Source of the DNA: Roseateles terrae | GTDB taxonomy: Bacteria > Pseudomonadota > Gammaproteobacteria > Burkholderiales > Burkholderiaceae_C | Assembly (NCBI RefSeq): GCF_014192155.1 | Contig: NZ_JACHXO010000008.1 | Span: 124,001-188,000, forward strand | DNA: 64,000 nucleotides | Direction of reading: 5' to 3' | Shown here: one piece after another, positions 17,068 to 25,452 of the stretch | Layout of the letters: every line of letters starts with the position of its first letter | How positions within the stretch are numbered: the stretch's first letter is position 1 | Position numbers and translations under genes: made by a program | Notes under the pieces: model-generated | What the model saw: the letters and a program-made list of their open reading frames with translations, nothing else | Told to the model about the DNA's origin: nothing | Databases searched by the model: none

Positions 17068-18015
17068 TTACTTGACGCTGCGGCGACGCTGAGCGAAGCC
17101 CAGACCGGCCAGGGCCAGACCCACCAGGGCCAGGCTGCCAGGTTCCGGCACGTTCAGGGTGACCGAGCCGTCAAGTTCCGATTGGCGGATCAGGGCGGAA
17201 CCGGAATTCCACAGTTGCGAGGGCGTCGCCACAGGGGGATCCACGTTGGTGTCCAGAATCCAGCTCACCGAGATCGGGTTGTTCAGCCAGTTGCTGTACA
17301 GGGTGCCCAGACCTTCGCCGGAATTGAAGAAGTTCTGGACGAACGGATCGCTGGTATAGCTGTAGTCCACCACACCCTTGATGTAGAGGTTGGCGTCAGC
17401 GATTTCCGAGCCGTTCACGACCAGGCGCAGGACTTCCTTGCCGTTGTTCGGGTCAGTCACAGCGCTTTGGTAATAAACGCTGAAGATGCCGGCGGTGTAT
17501 TGCACGGAGTCAGACGCACCGTCACCGTTCCGGTCCACCGTCGTGCCGACGATCTGATAGGAATAGGTCAGGCCCCAGGCGCCACCCAGGCCGCCGACGT
17601 TGCCGGCGCCGTACTGCGGGAAGCTCACGCCACCGGTGAAGCCGTTCAGGTCCGGCGACACCGGATTGTTCAGCGTGTCGATGTTGGTCTGCGACGGCGC
17701 ATTCGGGTAGCCGAAATTCAGGGCGGTCCCATTGATCGAGGTCTTGGGACCTGCGCTGAACCCGTAGAAGTTCATGATCGACGGGATGTTGGTGTCCACC
17801 ACCGTGGTGCCCGGCGTGGCCGGATTGCCCAGGTAGATGGAGGTGGCCAGCGTGCCGCTGTAGCCCATCTGGTCGAACACGGCCGTCGTGGTGGAGCCGT
17901 TGGGTTCCAGATTGAAGTCGGAACCCGTATTGATATACAGGGGCGACGCCAGGGCGGGCGCCGCGGCTGCACCCAACGCCAGGATGGCCAGGGCGAGCTT
18001 CGCTTGCTTGAACAT
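17068..18015 (-). CDS. PEP-CTERM sorting domain surface/extracellular protein
   Basis: The product is 315 residues. An N-terminal signal peptide (MFKQAKLALAILALGAAAAPALA) precedes a Gly/Asn/Ser/Thr-rich, beta-type mature region with no recognised enzyme motif. The C-terminus is a textbook PEP-CTERM signal: the VPEPG motif, a hydrophobic helix (LALVGLALAGLGFA) and a final basic cluster (QRRRSVK). Exosortase A, encoded at 28638, is expected to cut near the PEP motif. The ATG at 18015 is preceded by AAAGGAGAG; an upstream in-frame start at 18051 has no such site. A sigma-54 promoter match lies at 18084-18099. The mature part may belong to the flocculation-type PEP-CTERM proteins, but I cannot confirm that. 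Confidence 0.92.
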   Translation of the reverse strand: MFKQAKLALAILALGAAAAPALASPLYINTGSDFNLEPNGSTTTAVFDQMGYSGTLATSIYLGNPATPGTTVVDTNIPSIMNFYGFSAGPKTSINGTALNFGYPNAPSQTNIDTLNNPVSPDLNGFTGGVSFPQYGAGNVGGLGGAWGLTYSYQIVGTTVDRNGDGASDSVQYTAGIFSVYYQSAVTDPNNGKEVLRLVVNGSEIADANLYIKGVVDYSYTSDPFVQNFFNSGEGLGTLYSNWLNNPISVSWILDTNVDPPVATPSQLWNSGSALIRQSELDGSVTLNVPEPGSLALVGLALAGLGFAQRRRSVK

Positions 18016-18083
18016 GTGTCTCTCCTTTGAGATGCGTCTTGCCAGATGCACGGTGAAGCGGAAGGCTTCTTGGCGGTCTAAAA

Positions 18084-18099
18084 AGCGAAGAGCGTGCCA
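18084..18099 (-). promoter_or_regulatory. Sigma-54 (RpoN) promoter of the PEP-CTERM gene
   Basis: On the minus strand TGGCACGCTCTTCGCT fits the consensus TGGCACR-N4-TTGCW with one mismatch. The invariant GG (-24) and GC (-12) are ten bases apart as required. It lies about 69 bases before the ATG at 18015. An A/T-rich stretch just upstream (18112-18150) could bind an enhancer-binding protein. In Zoogloea, PEP-CTERM genes are reported to depend on RpoN with the PrsK/PrsR pair, which agrees with this site. Confidence 0.75.
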
Positions 18100-18275
18100 G
18101 CAGGCGTTCCCTGTTCAAAATCAATGACTTAACTTTTGGTTGCGTGAATTCTTTGGGGCCGATGTCAAGTTTGTCGACACCGCTTGAGGGACAGCGCCAC
18201 AGGCCCGATCCGTTCCCGCGTTGTGATGTCAACGGCATACTTGTGCAGAACCACTACAAGTACAGGGGGTTCCAG

Positions 18276-19169
18276 ATGACCAGCGCCGTGCCGCCCGACG
18301 CCCAGCCGGGCTACGTGTTCAACTACGAACGGGCCTTCTCACGCAACATCGGCTGGGTGACTCCGGAGGAACAGCAGCGTCTGAGGCGCGCACGGGTGGC
18401 GATCGCCGGCCTCGGAGGGGTGGGGGGCGCCCACATCCTGACCTTGTCCCGTCTGGGCGTGGCCAACTTCAATATCGCGGACTTCGACGAATTCGACGTC
18501 CACAACATGAATCGGCAGGCCGGCGCCTTCATGTCCACCATGGGCCAGTCCAAACTGCAGGTCATGGAACGGATGGCGCGGGACGTGAATCCGGAGAGCA
18601 ATATCCGACTCTTTCCGGAAGGGGTGCAGGACCACAACCTCGATGAGTTCCTGAAAGACGTGGACGTGTACGTGGACAGCCTCGACCTGTTTGTGCTGCC
18701 CACCCGCCGCAAGGTGTTTCAGCGCTGCCGCGAACTGGGCATTCCCGCCATGACCGCTGCACCGCTGGGCATGGGCTCGGCCTTTTTGTATTTCAGCCCC
18801 ACGGGGATGAGCTTCGAAGAGTATTTCAAGCTGGAAGGGCGCCCCTCCACCGACCAGTACGCCCGCTTCATCGCAGGCGTCTCGCCGGCCATGCTCAACC
18901 GCAAATACCTGGTGGTGCCGGAATCGGTGAATTTCGCGGAACGCCGCGGGCCTTCCACCGGCATGGCCTGCGAGCTGTGCGCCGGCATGATGGGCACGCA
19001 GGTGCTCAAACTCCTGCTGAACCGTGGCCCGCTGCGGGCGGCCCCATGGGGCCTGCATCTGGATGCCTACCGGGGCATTCTCAAACACACCTGGCGCCCC
19101 CTTGGAAACGCCAACCCGATCCAGCGTCTGCTGATCAGCCTGATCAAACCCCTGCTTCGCGGGGGCTGA
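18276..19169 (+). CDS. ThiF/E1-like adenylyltransferase
   Basis: The product is 297 residues. ThiF/MoeB/E1 enzymes adenylate the C-terminus of a ubiquitin-like or small-peptide partner. The nucleotide-binding motif GLGGVG is at 45-50, followed by the acidic DFDEFD at 69-74, NRQ at 79-81 (the conserved E1 arginine), K93, and D134 in VDSLD, so the ATP-binding set looks intact. One CxxC pair (Cys232, Cys235) is present; the second pair of the usual zinc site is not seen. The ATG at 18276 is preceded by AGGGGG; the frame is open to 18144 but that part is unlike E1 proteins. It is divergent from the PEP-CTERM gene and sits before the exopolysaccharide operon. No ubiquitin-like partner is visible nearby. 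Confidence 0.85.
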   Translation: MTSAVPPDAQPGYVFNYERAFSRNIGWVTPEEQQRLRRARVAIAGLGGVGGAHILTLSRLGVANFNIADFDEFDVHNMNRQAGAFMSTMGQSKLQVMERMARDVNPESNIRLFPEGVQDHNLDEFLKDVDVYVDSLDLFVLPTRRKVFQRCRELGIPAMTAAPLGMGSAFLYFSPTGMSFEEYFKLEGRPSTDQYARFIAGVSPAMLNRKYLVVPESVNFAERRGPSTGMACELCAGMMGTQVLKLLLNRGPLRAAPWGLHLDAYRGILKHTWRPLGNANPIQRLLISLIKPLLRGG

Positions 19170-19303
19170 GGCCAACTGCCTAGCGCGACCGCCGGGAATT
19201 AGCACGGAATTCCATCACGCCCCCCCGGGATCGCCCTCAGTCCAGGGGGTTCCCTCCGGGGGCGCGCTGAGGTGCAATCCGGCTAGTTTCCAGAGGGGTG
19301 GAC

Positions 19304-19951
19304 ATGTTCAAGAAGACTGGATCGATGCACTGGACGGGCCGCGCAATTCTGCGGATCGTGGGGGGCCTGCTGGCCGTCAGTTTGGGCCTGACCGGCTGCT
19401 CCACCGCCGGGAAATATCCGCCCGCGCCGGTCAGCGCCAGCCAGGCGGACTACAGCTATGTGGTCGGCGCCGGTGACAACCTCAACATCATTGTCTGGCG
19501 CAATCCCGAACTGTCCACCACCGTGCCGGTGCGTCCCGATGGCAAGATCGCCTCGCCGCTGATCGACGAGCTGCCGGTGCAGGGCAAGAACTCGGTGCAG
19601 ATTGCCCGGGATATCGAAAAGACCCTGTCCAAATACGTCCGCGACCCGGTGGTGACCGTCATCGTCACCACCTTTGTCGGCCCCTACAGCGAGCAGATCC
19701 GGGTGGTGGGGGAAGCCGCCAAGCCGATGTTCCTGCCCTACAAGCAGAACATGACGCTGCTGGATGTGATGATCGCCGTGGGCGGCCTCACCGACTTCGC
19801 AGACGGCAACGGCGCCAGCATCCTGCGCACCGCCGAAGGCAACAAGCAATATTCCGTGCGGTTGAAGGATCTGATCCGCCGCGGCGACGTCTCGGCCAAT
19901 GTCGAGATGCGTCCGGGCGATATCCTCATCATTCCTCAGAGCATCCTCTGA
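19304..19951 (+). CDS. XrtA-system polysaccharide export lipoprotein (Wza-like)
   Basis: This is the outer-membrane/periplasmic export protein of the exopolysaccharide. The ATG gives 215 residues; GTG at 19298 is possible. The signal sequence ends in a lipobox, LTGC. A Poly_export domain begins at DYSYVVGAGDNLNIIVWRNPELS, and SLBB-like repeats follow (IRVVGEAAKPMFLPYKQNMTLLDVMIAVGGLTDFA). It is shorter than E. coli Wza (about 380 residues) and matches the short XrtA-associated form (TIGR03027 type). It is the first gene of the exopolysaccharide run. Confidence 0.92.
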   Translation: MFKKTGSMHWTGRAILRIVGGLLAVSLGLTGCSTAGKYPPAPVSASQADYSYVVGAGDNLNIIVWRNPELSTTVPVRPDGKIASPLIDELPVQGKNSVQIARDIEKTLSKYVRDPVVTVIVTTFVGPYSEQIRVVGEAAKPMFLPYKQNMTLLDVMIAVGGLTDFADGNGASILRTAEGNKQYSVRLKDLIRRGDVSANVEMRPGDILIIPQSIL

Positions 19952-20053
19952 TCCGTTTTTCCTGATTCCTCACGCCGGCCCCGCGCAGACGCTCCCCCAG
20001 GACGCGGCGCGCAGCCGGTGTGGTTGCAGTACCGCTCGTAGAGAGATCGCCGC

Positions 20054-21646
20054 ATGGATTCCCTCATTGCCCAGCTGATGGCTGTGTTCAAGCGCATGTG
20101 GCGCTACCGGTGGCCGGGGCTGTTGGCCGCCTGGCTGGTGGGCCTCATCGCGGCCGTGGTGGTGTTTGTGGTGCCGGACCGCTTCGAAGCCAGCGCCCGC
20201 GTCTATGTGGACACCCAGTCCATGCTCAAGCCGCTGATGACCAACCTGGCGGTGTTGAACAACACCGAGCAGCAGGTGGCCGTGCTCAGCCGCACCCTGA
20301 TCAGCCGCCCCAATGTGGAAAAACTGGTGCGCATGGCCGACCTGGACCTGCGCGCCACCAGCAAGTCCGACCAGGAAGCGCTGATCGACCGCGTCACCCG
20401 CAACCTGTCCATCCAGTCGGCCGGCGGCACCACCAACAACCTCTACATCCTCAGCTACCGCGATTCATCGCCGGACGTGTCGAAAAAGGTGGTGGCATCG
20501 CTGCTCAACATCTTCATGGAATCGAGCCTAGGCGCCAGCCGCAAGGACAGCACCACCGCCGCGACCTTCCTGAATGAGCAGATCAAGAACTACGAAGCGA
20601 AGCTGGAAGAGGCGGAGACACGCCGCAAGGAATTCCGCCTGCGCAACCTGCAGCTGACGGCCCAGGACGGCAAGGACTCCGCCTCCCGCCTGGCCGACGC
20701 CAGCGTGCAGCTGGACGCCGCGCGGCTGCAACTGCGCGAGGCGGTCAATGCCCGCGACATGGCCAAGCAGCAGCTGGAGATGGACAACAAGCGCAACACC
20801 AGCGGCGGCAGCCTGCAGAGCCTGATGCAGGAAAGCTCGCAGAAGCTCGCCACGCCGGAGATCGACAGTCGCATTGAAGGACTCAAGCGCAACCTGGACG
20901 CGCTGCAGCAGCGCTACACCGACCAGCATCCGGACGTGGTCAACACCAAGCGCTTGATCAAGGACCTGGAAGAGCAGAAGAAGAAGGAAGTGGCCGACCT
21001 GCAGAAGGCCGCACTGAACAATCCGGCGGCTGCTGGCGGCCGAGGTGACAGCCTGGCCAACCAGGAGCTGGCCCGTGTGCTGGCAACGAAGGAAGTGGAA
21101 GTGGCCTCACTGCGCGCCAGGGTGGACGAACTGCAGGGGCGCTACACCCAGGCGCAGGGCGCGATCAAGTTGGCGCCGCAGCTGGAAGCCGAGTTCGCCC
21201 AGCTCAACCGCGATTACGAGGTCATCAAGAAGAATTACGAAGAGATGGTGGCCCGTCGCGAATCCGCCAGCCTCTCCACCGATCTGGACAACACCTCCGG
21301 CGTGGCCGACTTCCGCATCATCGACCCGCCGCGTGCGTCGTCCAAGCCGGTGGCGCCCAACCGCCTGATGCTGCTGGCCGCTGGTCTGGTGGTGGCGGTG
21401 CTGGCCGGACTGGTGACGGCCTTTGGCGCGAGCCAGGTGCGTCCGGTCTTCCACGATCTGAGCGAGCTGCGTCAGCGTCTGGAGATGCCGATCCTGGGCG
21501 TGGTGTCGCGGCAGGAAACGCCGGAAGACCGGCGTCGTGCCAAGGTCGATCTGCTGCGTTTCGGCGCGGCGTCGGGCGGGCTGGCCGGTGTGTATGCGCT
21601 GGGATTGATCGGCATGGCGATCTGGCTGAGCCGACAGGTGGGGTGA
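20054..21646 (+). CDS. XrtA-system polysaccharide chain-length determinant (Wzz-like)
   Basis: This inner-membrane protein controls polymer length and couples export to the tyrosine kinase. The product is 530 residues. A first membrane helix (WPGLLAAWLVGLIAAVVVFVV) is followed by a Wzz domain (DRFEASARVYVDTQSMLKPLM). Long periplasmic coiled coils run from about 170 to 400 (NYEAKLEEAETRRKEFRLRNLQL, LEEQKKKEVADLQ). The conserved Pro/Arg-rich segment IDPPRASSKPVAPNR precedes the second helix. A third hydrophobic helix lies near the C-terminus (GGLAGVYALGLIGMAIWL). This matches the TIGR03007-type XrtA family. It sits four bases before the kinase. Confidence 0.92.
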   Translation: MDSLIAQLMAVFKRMWRYRWPGLLAAWLVGLIAAVVVFVVPDRFEASARVYVDTQSMLKPLMTNLAVLNNTEQQVAVLSRTLISRPNVEKLVRMADLDLRATSKSDQEALIDRVTRNLSIQSAGGTTNNLYILSYRDSSPDVSKKVVASLLNIFMESSLGASRKDSTTAATFLNEQIKNYEAKLEEAETRRKEFRLRNLQLTAQDGKDSASRLADASVQLDAARLQLREAVNARDMAKQQLEMDNKRNTSGGSLQSLMQESSQKLATPEIDSRIEGLKRNLDALQQRYTDQHPDVVNTKRLIKDLEEQKKKEVADLQKAALNNPAAAGGRGDSLANQELARVLATKEVEVASLRARVDELQGRYTQAQGAIKLAPQLEAEFAQLNRDYEVIKKNYEEMVARRESASLSTDLDNTSGVADFRIIDPPRASSKPVAPNRLMLLAAGLVVAVLAGLVTAFGASQVRPVFHDLSELRQRLEMPILGVVSRQETPEDRRRAKVDLLRFGAASGGLAGVYALGLIGMAIWLSRQVG

Positions 21647-21650
21647 CGCG

Positions 21651-22721
21651 ATGACAAGCCTGATCGAACAAGCCGCACGCCGGCTGGAACAACTCAAGCA
21701 GGCCGGCGTGGACGTCGGCCCGGCGACGGCCCCGGCGGTCGAGCCCGCATCGGTCACGCCGACGGCGCCGGTCGCCACGGCGCCCGCGATGGTGCACCCC
21801 GCACCGGGCATCCTGCCGGCTGCGCCAACGGGGCACGTCTCGCCGTCAGCCACGGCAATGACAACGGCTTCGGCAGCGCCGACCACCACACGCGCGCGCG
21901 GCCCCCACGACGGTACCTCCAAGCGGGTGGAACTGGACCTGGAAGCGCTGACCGCGCAGGGTTTCCTCACGCCCAATGCGCCGCGCAGTTATCTGGCGGA
22001 TCAATACCGCAACATCAAGCGGCCGCTGATCCGCAATGCGATGGGTCGCGGCGCCGCGGCCCTGAACAATGCCAACCTGATCATGGTGACCAGCGCCTTG
22101 CCCGGCGAGGGCAAGAGCTTCACCTCCCTGAACCTCGCCATGAGCATCGCGGCCGAGTTCGACAACACCGTGATGCTGGTGGATGCCGACGTGGCTCGCC
22201 CGTCCATGCTGCGCATGCTGGGCCTGCCGCCCGGCCCGGGCCTGCTCGATGTGCTGGAGAATTCGGTCGACATGGCCGACGTGCTCATCAAGACCAACGT
22301 CGACAAGCTCACCCTGCTGCCCAGCGGCCGTCCGCATGACCGCGCCACCGAACTACTGGCCAGCGATGCGATGACTGCGCTGCTCGACCACATGGCCAAG
22401 CGGTATTCCGACCGCATCATCATCTTCGATTCGCCGCCGCTGCTGCTGACCACCGAGTCGCGAGTGCTGGCGACCCACATGGGCCAGATCGTGGTGGTGA
22501 TCCAGGCCGAGCGCACGCCGCAAAGCGCGGTGATGCAGGCGATCGCCACCATCGAAAGCTGCCCGCTGAAGATGGCGCTGCTAAACCAGGCATCGGCCAA
22601 GGCCGATGCGGGCTACGGCTACCACTACGGCAGCTACGGATACGGCCAGGGCTACGGCTACGGATACCGCCAGGGCGACGACGCCGCTGAAGGCGGACAG
22701 CCGGCCACCGGCAAGGCTTGA
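21651..22721 (+). CDS. XrtA-associated tyrosine autokinase (BY-kinase)
   Basis: This cytoplasmic BY-kinase partners with the Wzz-like protein at 20054. The product is 356 residues. The first 90 residues are a Pro/Ala/Thr-rich low-complexity linker. The catalytic domain has Walker A ALPGEGKS at 149-156, Walker A' VMLVDADVARPS and Walker B RIIIFDSPPLL. The C-terminus carries a dense tyrosine cluster (repeats of GYGY within about residues 322-343), the autophosphorylation region. Cyclic phosphorylation of this tail normally tunes polymer export. It matches the TIGR03018-type family. Confidence 0.93.
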   Translation: MTSLIEQAARRLEQLKQAGVDVGPATAPAVEPASVTPTAPVATAPAMVHPAPGILPAAPTGHVSPSATAMTTASAAPTTTRARGPHDGTSKRVELDLEALTAQGFLTPNAPRSYLADQYRNIKRPLIRNAMGRGAAALNNANLIMVTSALPGEGKSFTSLNLAMSIAAEFDNTVMLVDADVARPSMLRMLGLPPGPGLLDVLENSVDMADVLIKTNVDKLTLLPSGRPHDRATELLASDAMTALLDHMAKRYSDRIIIFDSPPLLLTTESRVLATHMGQIVVVIQAERTPQSAVMQAIATIESCPLKMALLNQASAKADAGYGYHYGSYGYGQGYGYGYRQGDDAAEGGQPATGKA

Positions 22722-22732
22722 GGAGGCAGCGC

Positions 22733-24313
22733 ATGGCAGGTCTTCACCGTCTTCCCCGGCGCCACGCCGCATGCCTGCTGGCCTGCGGGCTGCTGGGCAT
22801 GGCGACGGTGCAGGCCCAGACCCTCGACGCCGGTGGCAGCGGTGCCGACGGCGGCGAGGGCACGAAGCGCCTGGGCATGACGGTGGTGCCCCGCATCGGC
22901 GTGTCCGAAACCTGGACCGACAACCTCACCCTGGCGCCGGACGGTCAGCGGGACCGGGCGCTGATCACCAGCGTGTCGCCGGGCCTGTCCATCACCAGTC
23001 GCAGCGGCTGGTTGCGTGGCACGCTGGACTATCAGATGGACGGGCTCCTCTATCTGAAAAGCGATCGCAGCAGCCGGGTGCAGAACCAGCTGCAGGCGCG
23101 TGGCAATGCGGAGCTGGTGCAGTCCCGCCTGTTCGTGGACGCCAACGCCAACATCAGCCAGCAGACAATTTCCGCCTTCGGCCAGTCTTCGCCCAGCGGG
23201 GAGCTCGACAATCCGAACCGCACCGAGGTGCGTACGCTGACGGTCTCACCTTACTGGCGGGGCATGCTGAGCACGCTGGCCAGCTTCGAGCTGCGTGCCA
23301 CCGGCCAGATGCGCGATTCCAGCGAAGGGGGCGCCGGGGCCAGTTCGGCCAGCGGCGACACCAAGGAAGGCTCGCTGAACCTCAGCCTGAGCGGCCCGCA
23401 GGGGCGGGCGCTGAACTGGGGTCTGCAGGCCTACACCCGCCGCATCCACTATGAGCTGACGGGCCTGGACAACCGCAGCAGCAGTGCCGTGGCCACCCTC
23501 AGCTGGATTCCCGATGTGGACTGGGTGCTGGGCGTCTCCGGCGGTCGTGAGAAGAGCGACTACTTCGGCAACGACACCAGCAGCATCTACGGCGCCAGCC
23601 TCAAGTGGACCCCGACGCCGCGCACCACGCTCAGCGGCGACTGGCAGCGTCACAGCTATGGCAACAGCCACAACGCGGTGCTGGAACATCGCATGACCCA
23701 GCTGGTGCTGCGCCTGACCAGTACCCAGTCGGTGAGCACCGGGAGCGACCCCAGCGGGCAAATGACCAACTATCAGCTGCTGGACCTGCAATACAGCAGC
23801 ATTGAGCCCGACGCCGCCAAGCGCGACGCGCTGGTGCGTTCGCTGCTGGCCGCGCTGGGCCTGAGCCCCAGCGCCATCAGCAGCACCGGCTTCCTCACCA
23901 ACACGGCCACGCTGCAGCAACGCAATGAACTGGCGCTGGCCTGGACCAGCCCCCGCATGACGTTGACCCTGGCCGCCAACGACAACAAGAGCCGGGCGCT
24001 GGGCACCACCGCCAATGCGACCGACGACCTCGCCCTGGCCAGCAACATCCGCCAGCGCGGCGTCACTTTGAGCGTGGCCTACCGCTTCACCCCGCTGAGC
24101 ACCGGCAATGTGACCTACACCCGGCAGCACAGCAGCGGCGATGGCAGCGGCAATGCCCTGTCCAACGGCATGTCCTCGCTGACCGCGTCCACCACCCACC
24201 GCCTGGGCCCGCGCACCGATGCGTCGCTGGGCCTGCGCCACACCCGTTCCGACGACCAGTCCCTGGGCTATCGCGAAAACGCGATCTACGCCCAGATGAC
24301 GCAGCGTTTCTAG
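22733..24313 (+). CDS. XrtA-system outer-membrane beta-barrel protein (TIGR03016 type)
   Basis: The ATG at 22733 has a perfect AGGAGG six bases before it and gives 526 residues; a TTG at 22718 overlapping the kinase gene is less likely. A signal peptide (RRHAACLLACGLLGMATVQAQ) is followed by many short amphipathic strands with alternating polar and hydrophobic residues. The end is a typical barrel C-terminus finishing in Phe (ENAIYAQMTQRF). This family occurs with XrtA loci and is thought to form part of the export route across the outer membrane. The precise role is not known. Confidence 0.88.
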   Translation: MAGLHRLPRRHAACLLACGLLGMATVQAQTLDAGGSGADGGEGTKRLGMTVVPRIGVSETWTDNLTLAPDGQRDRALITSVSPGLSITSRSGWLRGTLDYQMDGLLYLKSDRSSRVQNQLQARGNAELVQSRLFVDANANISQQTISAFGQSSPSGELDNPNRTEVRTLTVSPYWRGMLSTLASFELRATGQMRDSSEGGAGASSASGDTKEGSLNLSLSGPQGRALNWGLQAYTRRIHYELTGLDNRSSSAVATLSWIPDVDWVLGVSGGREKSDYFGNDTSSIYGASLKWTPTPRTTLSGDWQRHSYGNSHNAVLEHRMTQLVLRLTSTQSVSTGSDPSGQMTNYQLLDLQYSSIEPDAAKRDALVRSLLAALGLSPSAISSTGFLTNTATLQQRNELALAWTSPRMTLTLAANDNKSRALGTTANATDDLALASNIRQRGVTLSVAYRFTPLSTGNVTYTRQHSSGDGSGNALSNGMSSLTASTTHRLGPRTDASLGLRHTRSDDQSLGYRENAIYAQMTQRF

Positions 24314-24325
24314 GCAGCCACCGCG

Positions 24326-25414
24326 ATGTATGAGGCCTTCTACGGACTGAGCAGCAAGCCGTTCCAGCTCAGTCCCGACCCGAGTTTCTATTTCGGCAGC
24401 AAGCAGCACCGCAAGGCCAAGGCCTATCTGGACTATGGCGTGCTGCGCAGTGACGGCTTCATTGTCATCACCGGCGAGATCGGTGCCGGCAAGACGACGC
24501 TGGTGCGTGGCCTGCTGGACAGCCTCAACCGCAGCAATGTGGTCATCGGCAATGTGGTGACCACCCAGCTTGATGCGGAAGACACCCTGCGTCTGGTGGG
24601 TGCGGCCTTCGGCGTGCGGGTCAAGGATCTGCCCAAGAGTGAAGTGCTGATGGCGCTGGAGGCGTTTTTCGTCAGTGAAGCCAGCCGCGGCAAGCGCTGC
24701 CTGCTGATCGTGGACGAAGCGCAGAACCTCACCGCCCGGGCGGTGGAAGAGCTGCGCATGCTGTCCAACTTCCAGTTCGGCAACCAGTCGCTGGTGCAGA
24801 CCTTTCTGGTGGGCCAGCCCGAGTTCCGGGCTATCCTGCAGCGGCCGGAGATGGAGCAGTTTCGCCAGCGCATCGCCGCGAGCTGCCACATCGGCCCGCT
24901 GGATGAAGAGGACACGCAGCGCTACATCGAGCACCGCCTGAAGTGCGCCGGCGCCGATGGCAAGCCGACCTTCGAGCCTGCAGCCTTTGCCGCGCTGCAT
25001 CGGGCCAGCCACGGCATTCCGCGCCGCATCAACACCCTGTGCGACCGGCTGCTGCTGCTGGGCTGCATGGCCGAGCGGGTGCACCTGACCGAAGCCGATG
25101 TGGAAGAGGTCGTGGCAGACCTGTCGCGCGAATCGGCCTTTGCGCCGCCACCGGCGGTGACCGTGTCGCTGAATGCGGCCGGTGAGCCGGTGACCGACGC
25201 CTCGCTGGATGTGGGCCTCTCCCACCTGCGTCGCCAGGCACGCGAGGCCGGGACGGATGTGGGTGCACTCGCGCAGGAGCTGGCCGGCCTGGGACTGGAG
25301 GGTCAGGATGCCCGACTGCAGCGCATCGAGGACAGCCTGATGCGGCTGGAGCGGATCAACCAGCAGACGCTGGCGCTGCTGCAGAAGCTGGTGGGCGCGG
25401 TGAAGTCGCCGTGA
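24326..25414 (+). CDS. XrtA-associated AAA ATPase (ExeA-like)
   Basis: The product is 362 residues. It starts with MYEAFYGLSSKPFQLSPDPSFYFGS, typical of ExeA/GspA-like ATPases. Walker A GEIGAGKT is at 50-57 and Walker B LLIVDEAQN around Asp130-Glu131. A sensor region (FLVGQPEF) and an arginine-rich segment (HGIPRRINTLCDRLLLL) follow. The last 100 residues are a variable, partly coiled tail. The family (TIGR03015 type) is found with XrtA exopolysaccharide loci, probably giving energy or organisation to the export assembly. It follows the barrel gene by 12 bases. Confidence 0.9.
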   Translation: MYEAFYGLSSKPFQLSPDPSFYFGSKQHRKAKAYLDYGVLRSDGFIVITGEIGAGKTTLVRGLLDSLNRSNVVIGNVVTTQLDAEDTLRLVGAAFGVRVKDLPKSEVLMALEAFFVSEASRGKRCLLIVDEAQNLTARAVEELRMLSNFQFGNQSLVQTFLVGQPEFRAILQRPEMEQFRQRIAASCHIGPLDEEDTQRYIEHRLKCAGADGKPTFEPAAFAALHRASHGIPRRINTLCDRLLLLGCMAERVHLTEADVEEVVADLSRESAFAPPPAVTVSLNAAGEPVTDASLDVGLSHLRRQAREAGTDVGALAQELAGLGLEGQDARLQRIEDSLMRLERINQQTLALLQKLVGAVKSP

Positions 25415-25452
25415 GCGGTTCCGTCCGCAGTGCCTTGGGAAGGACAGACAAG

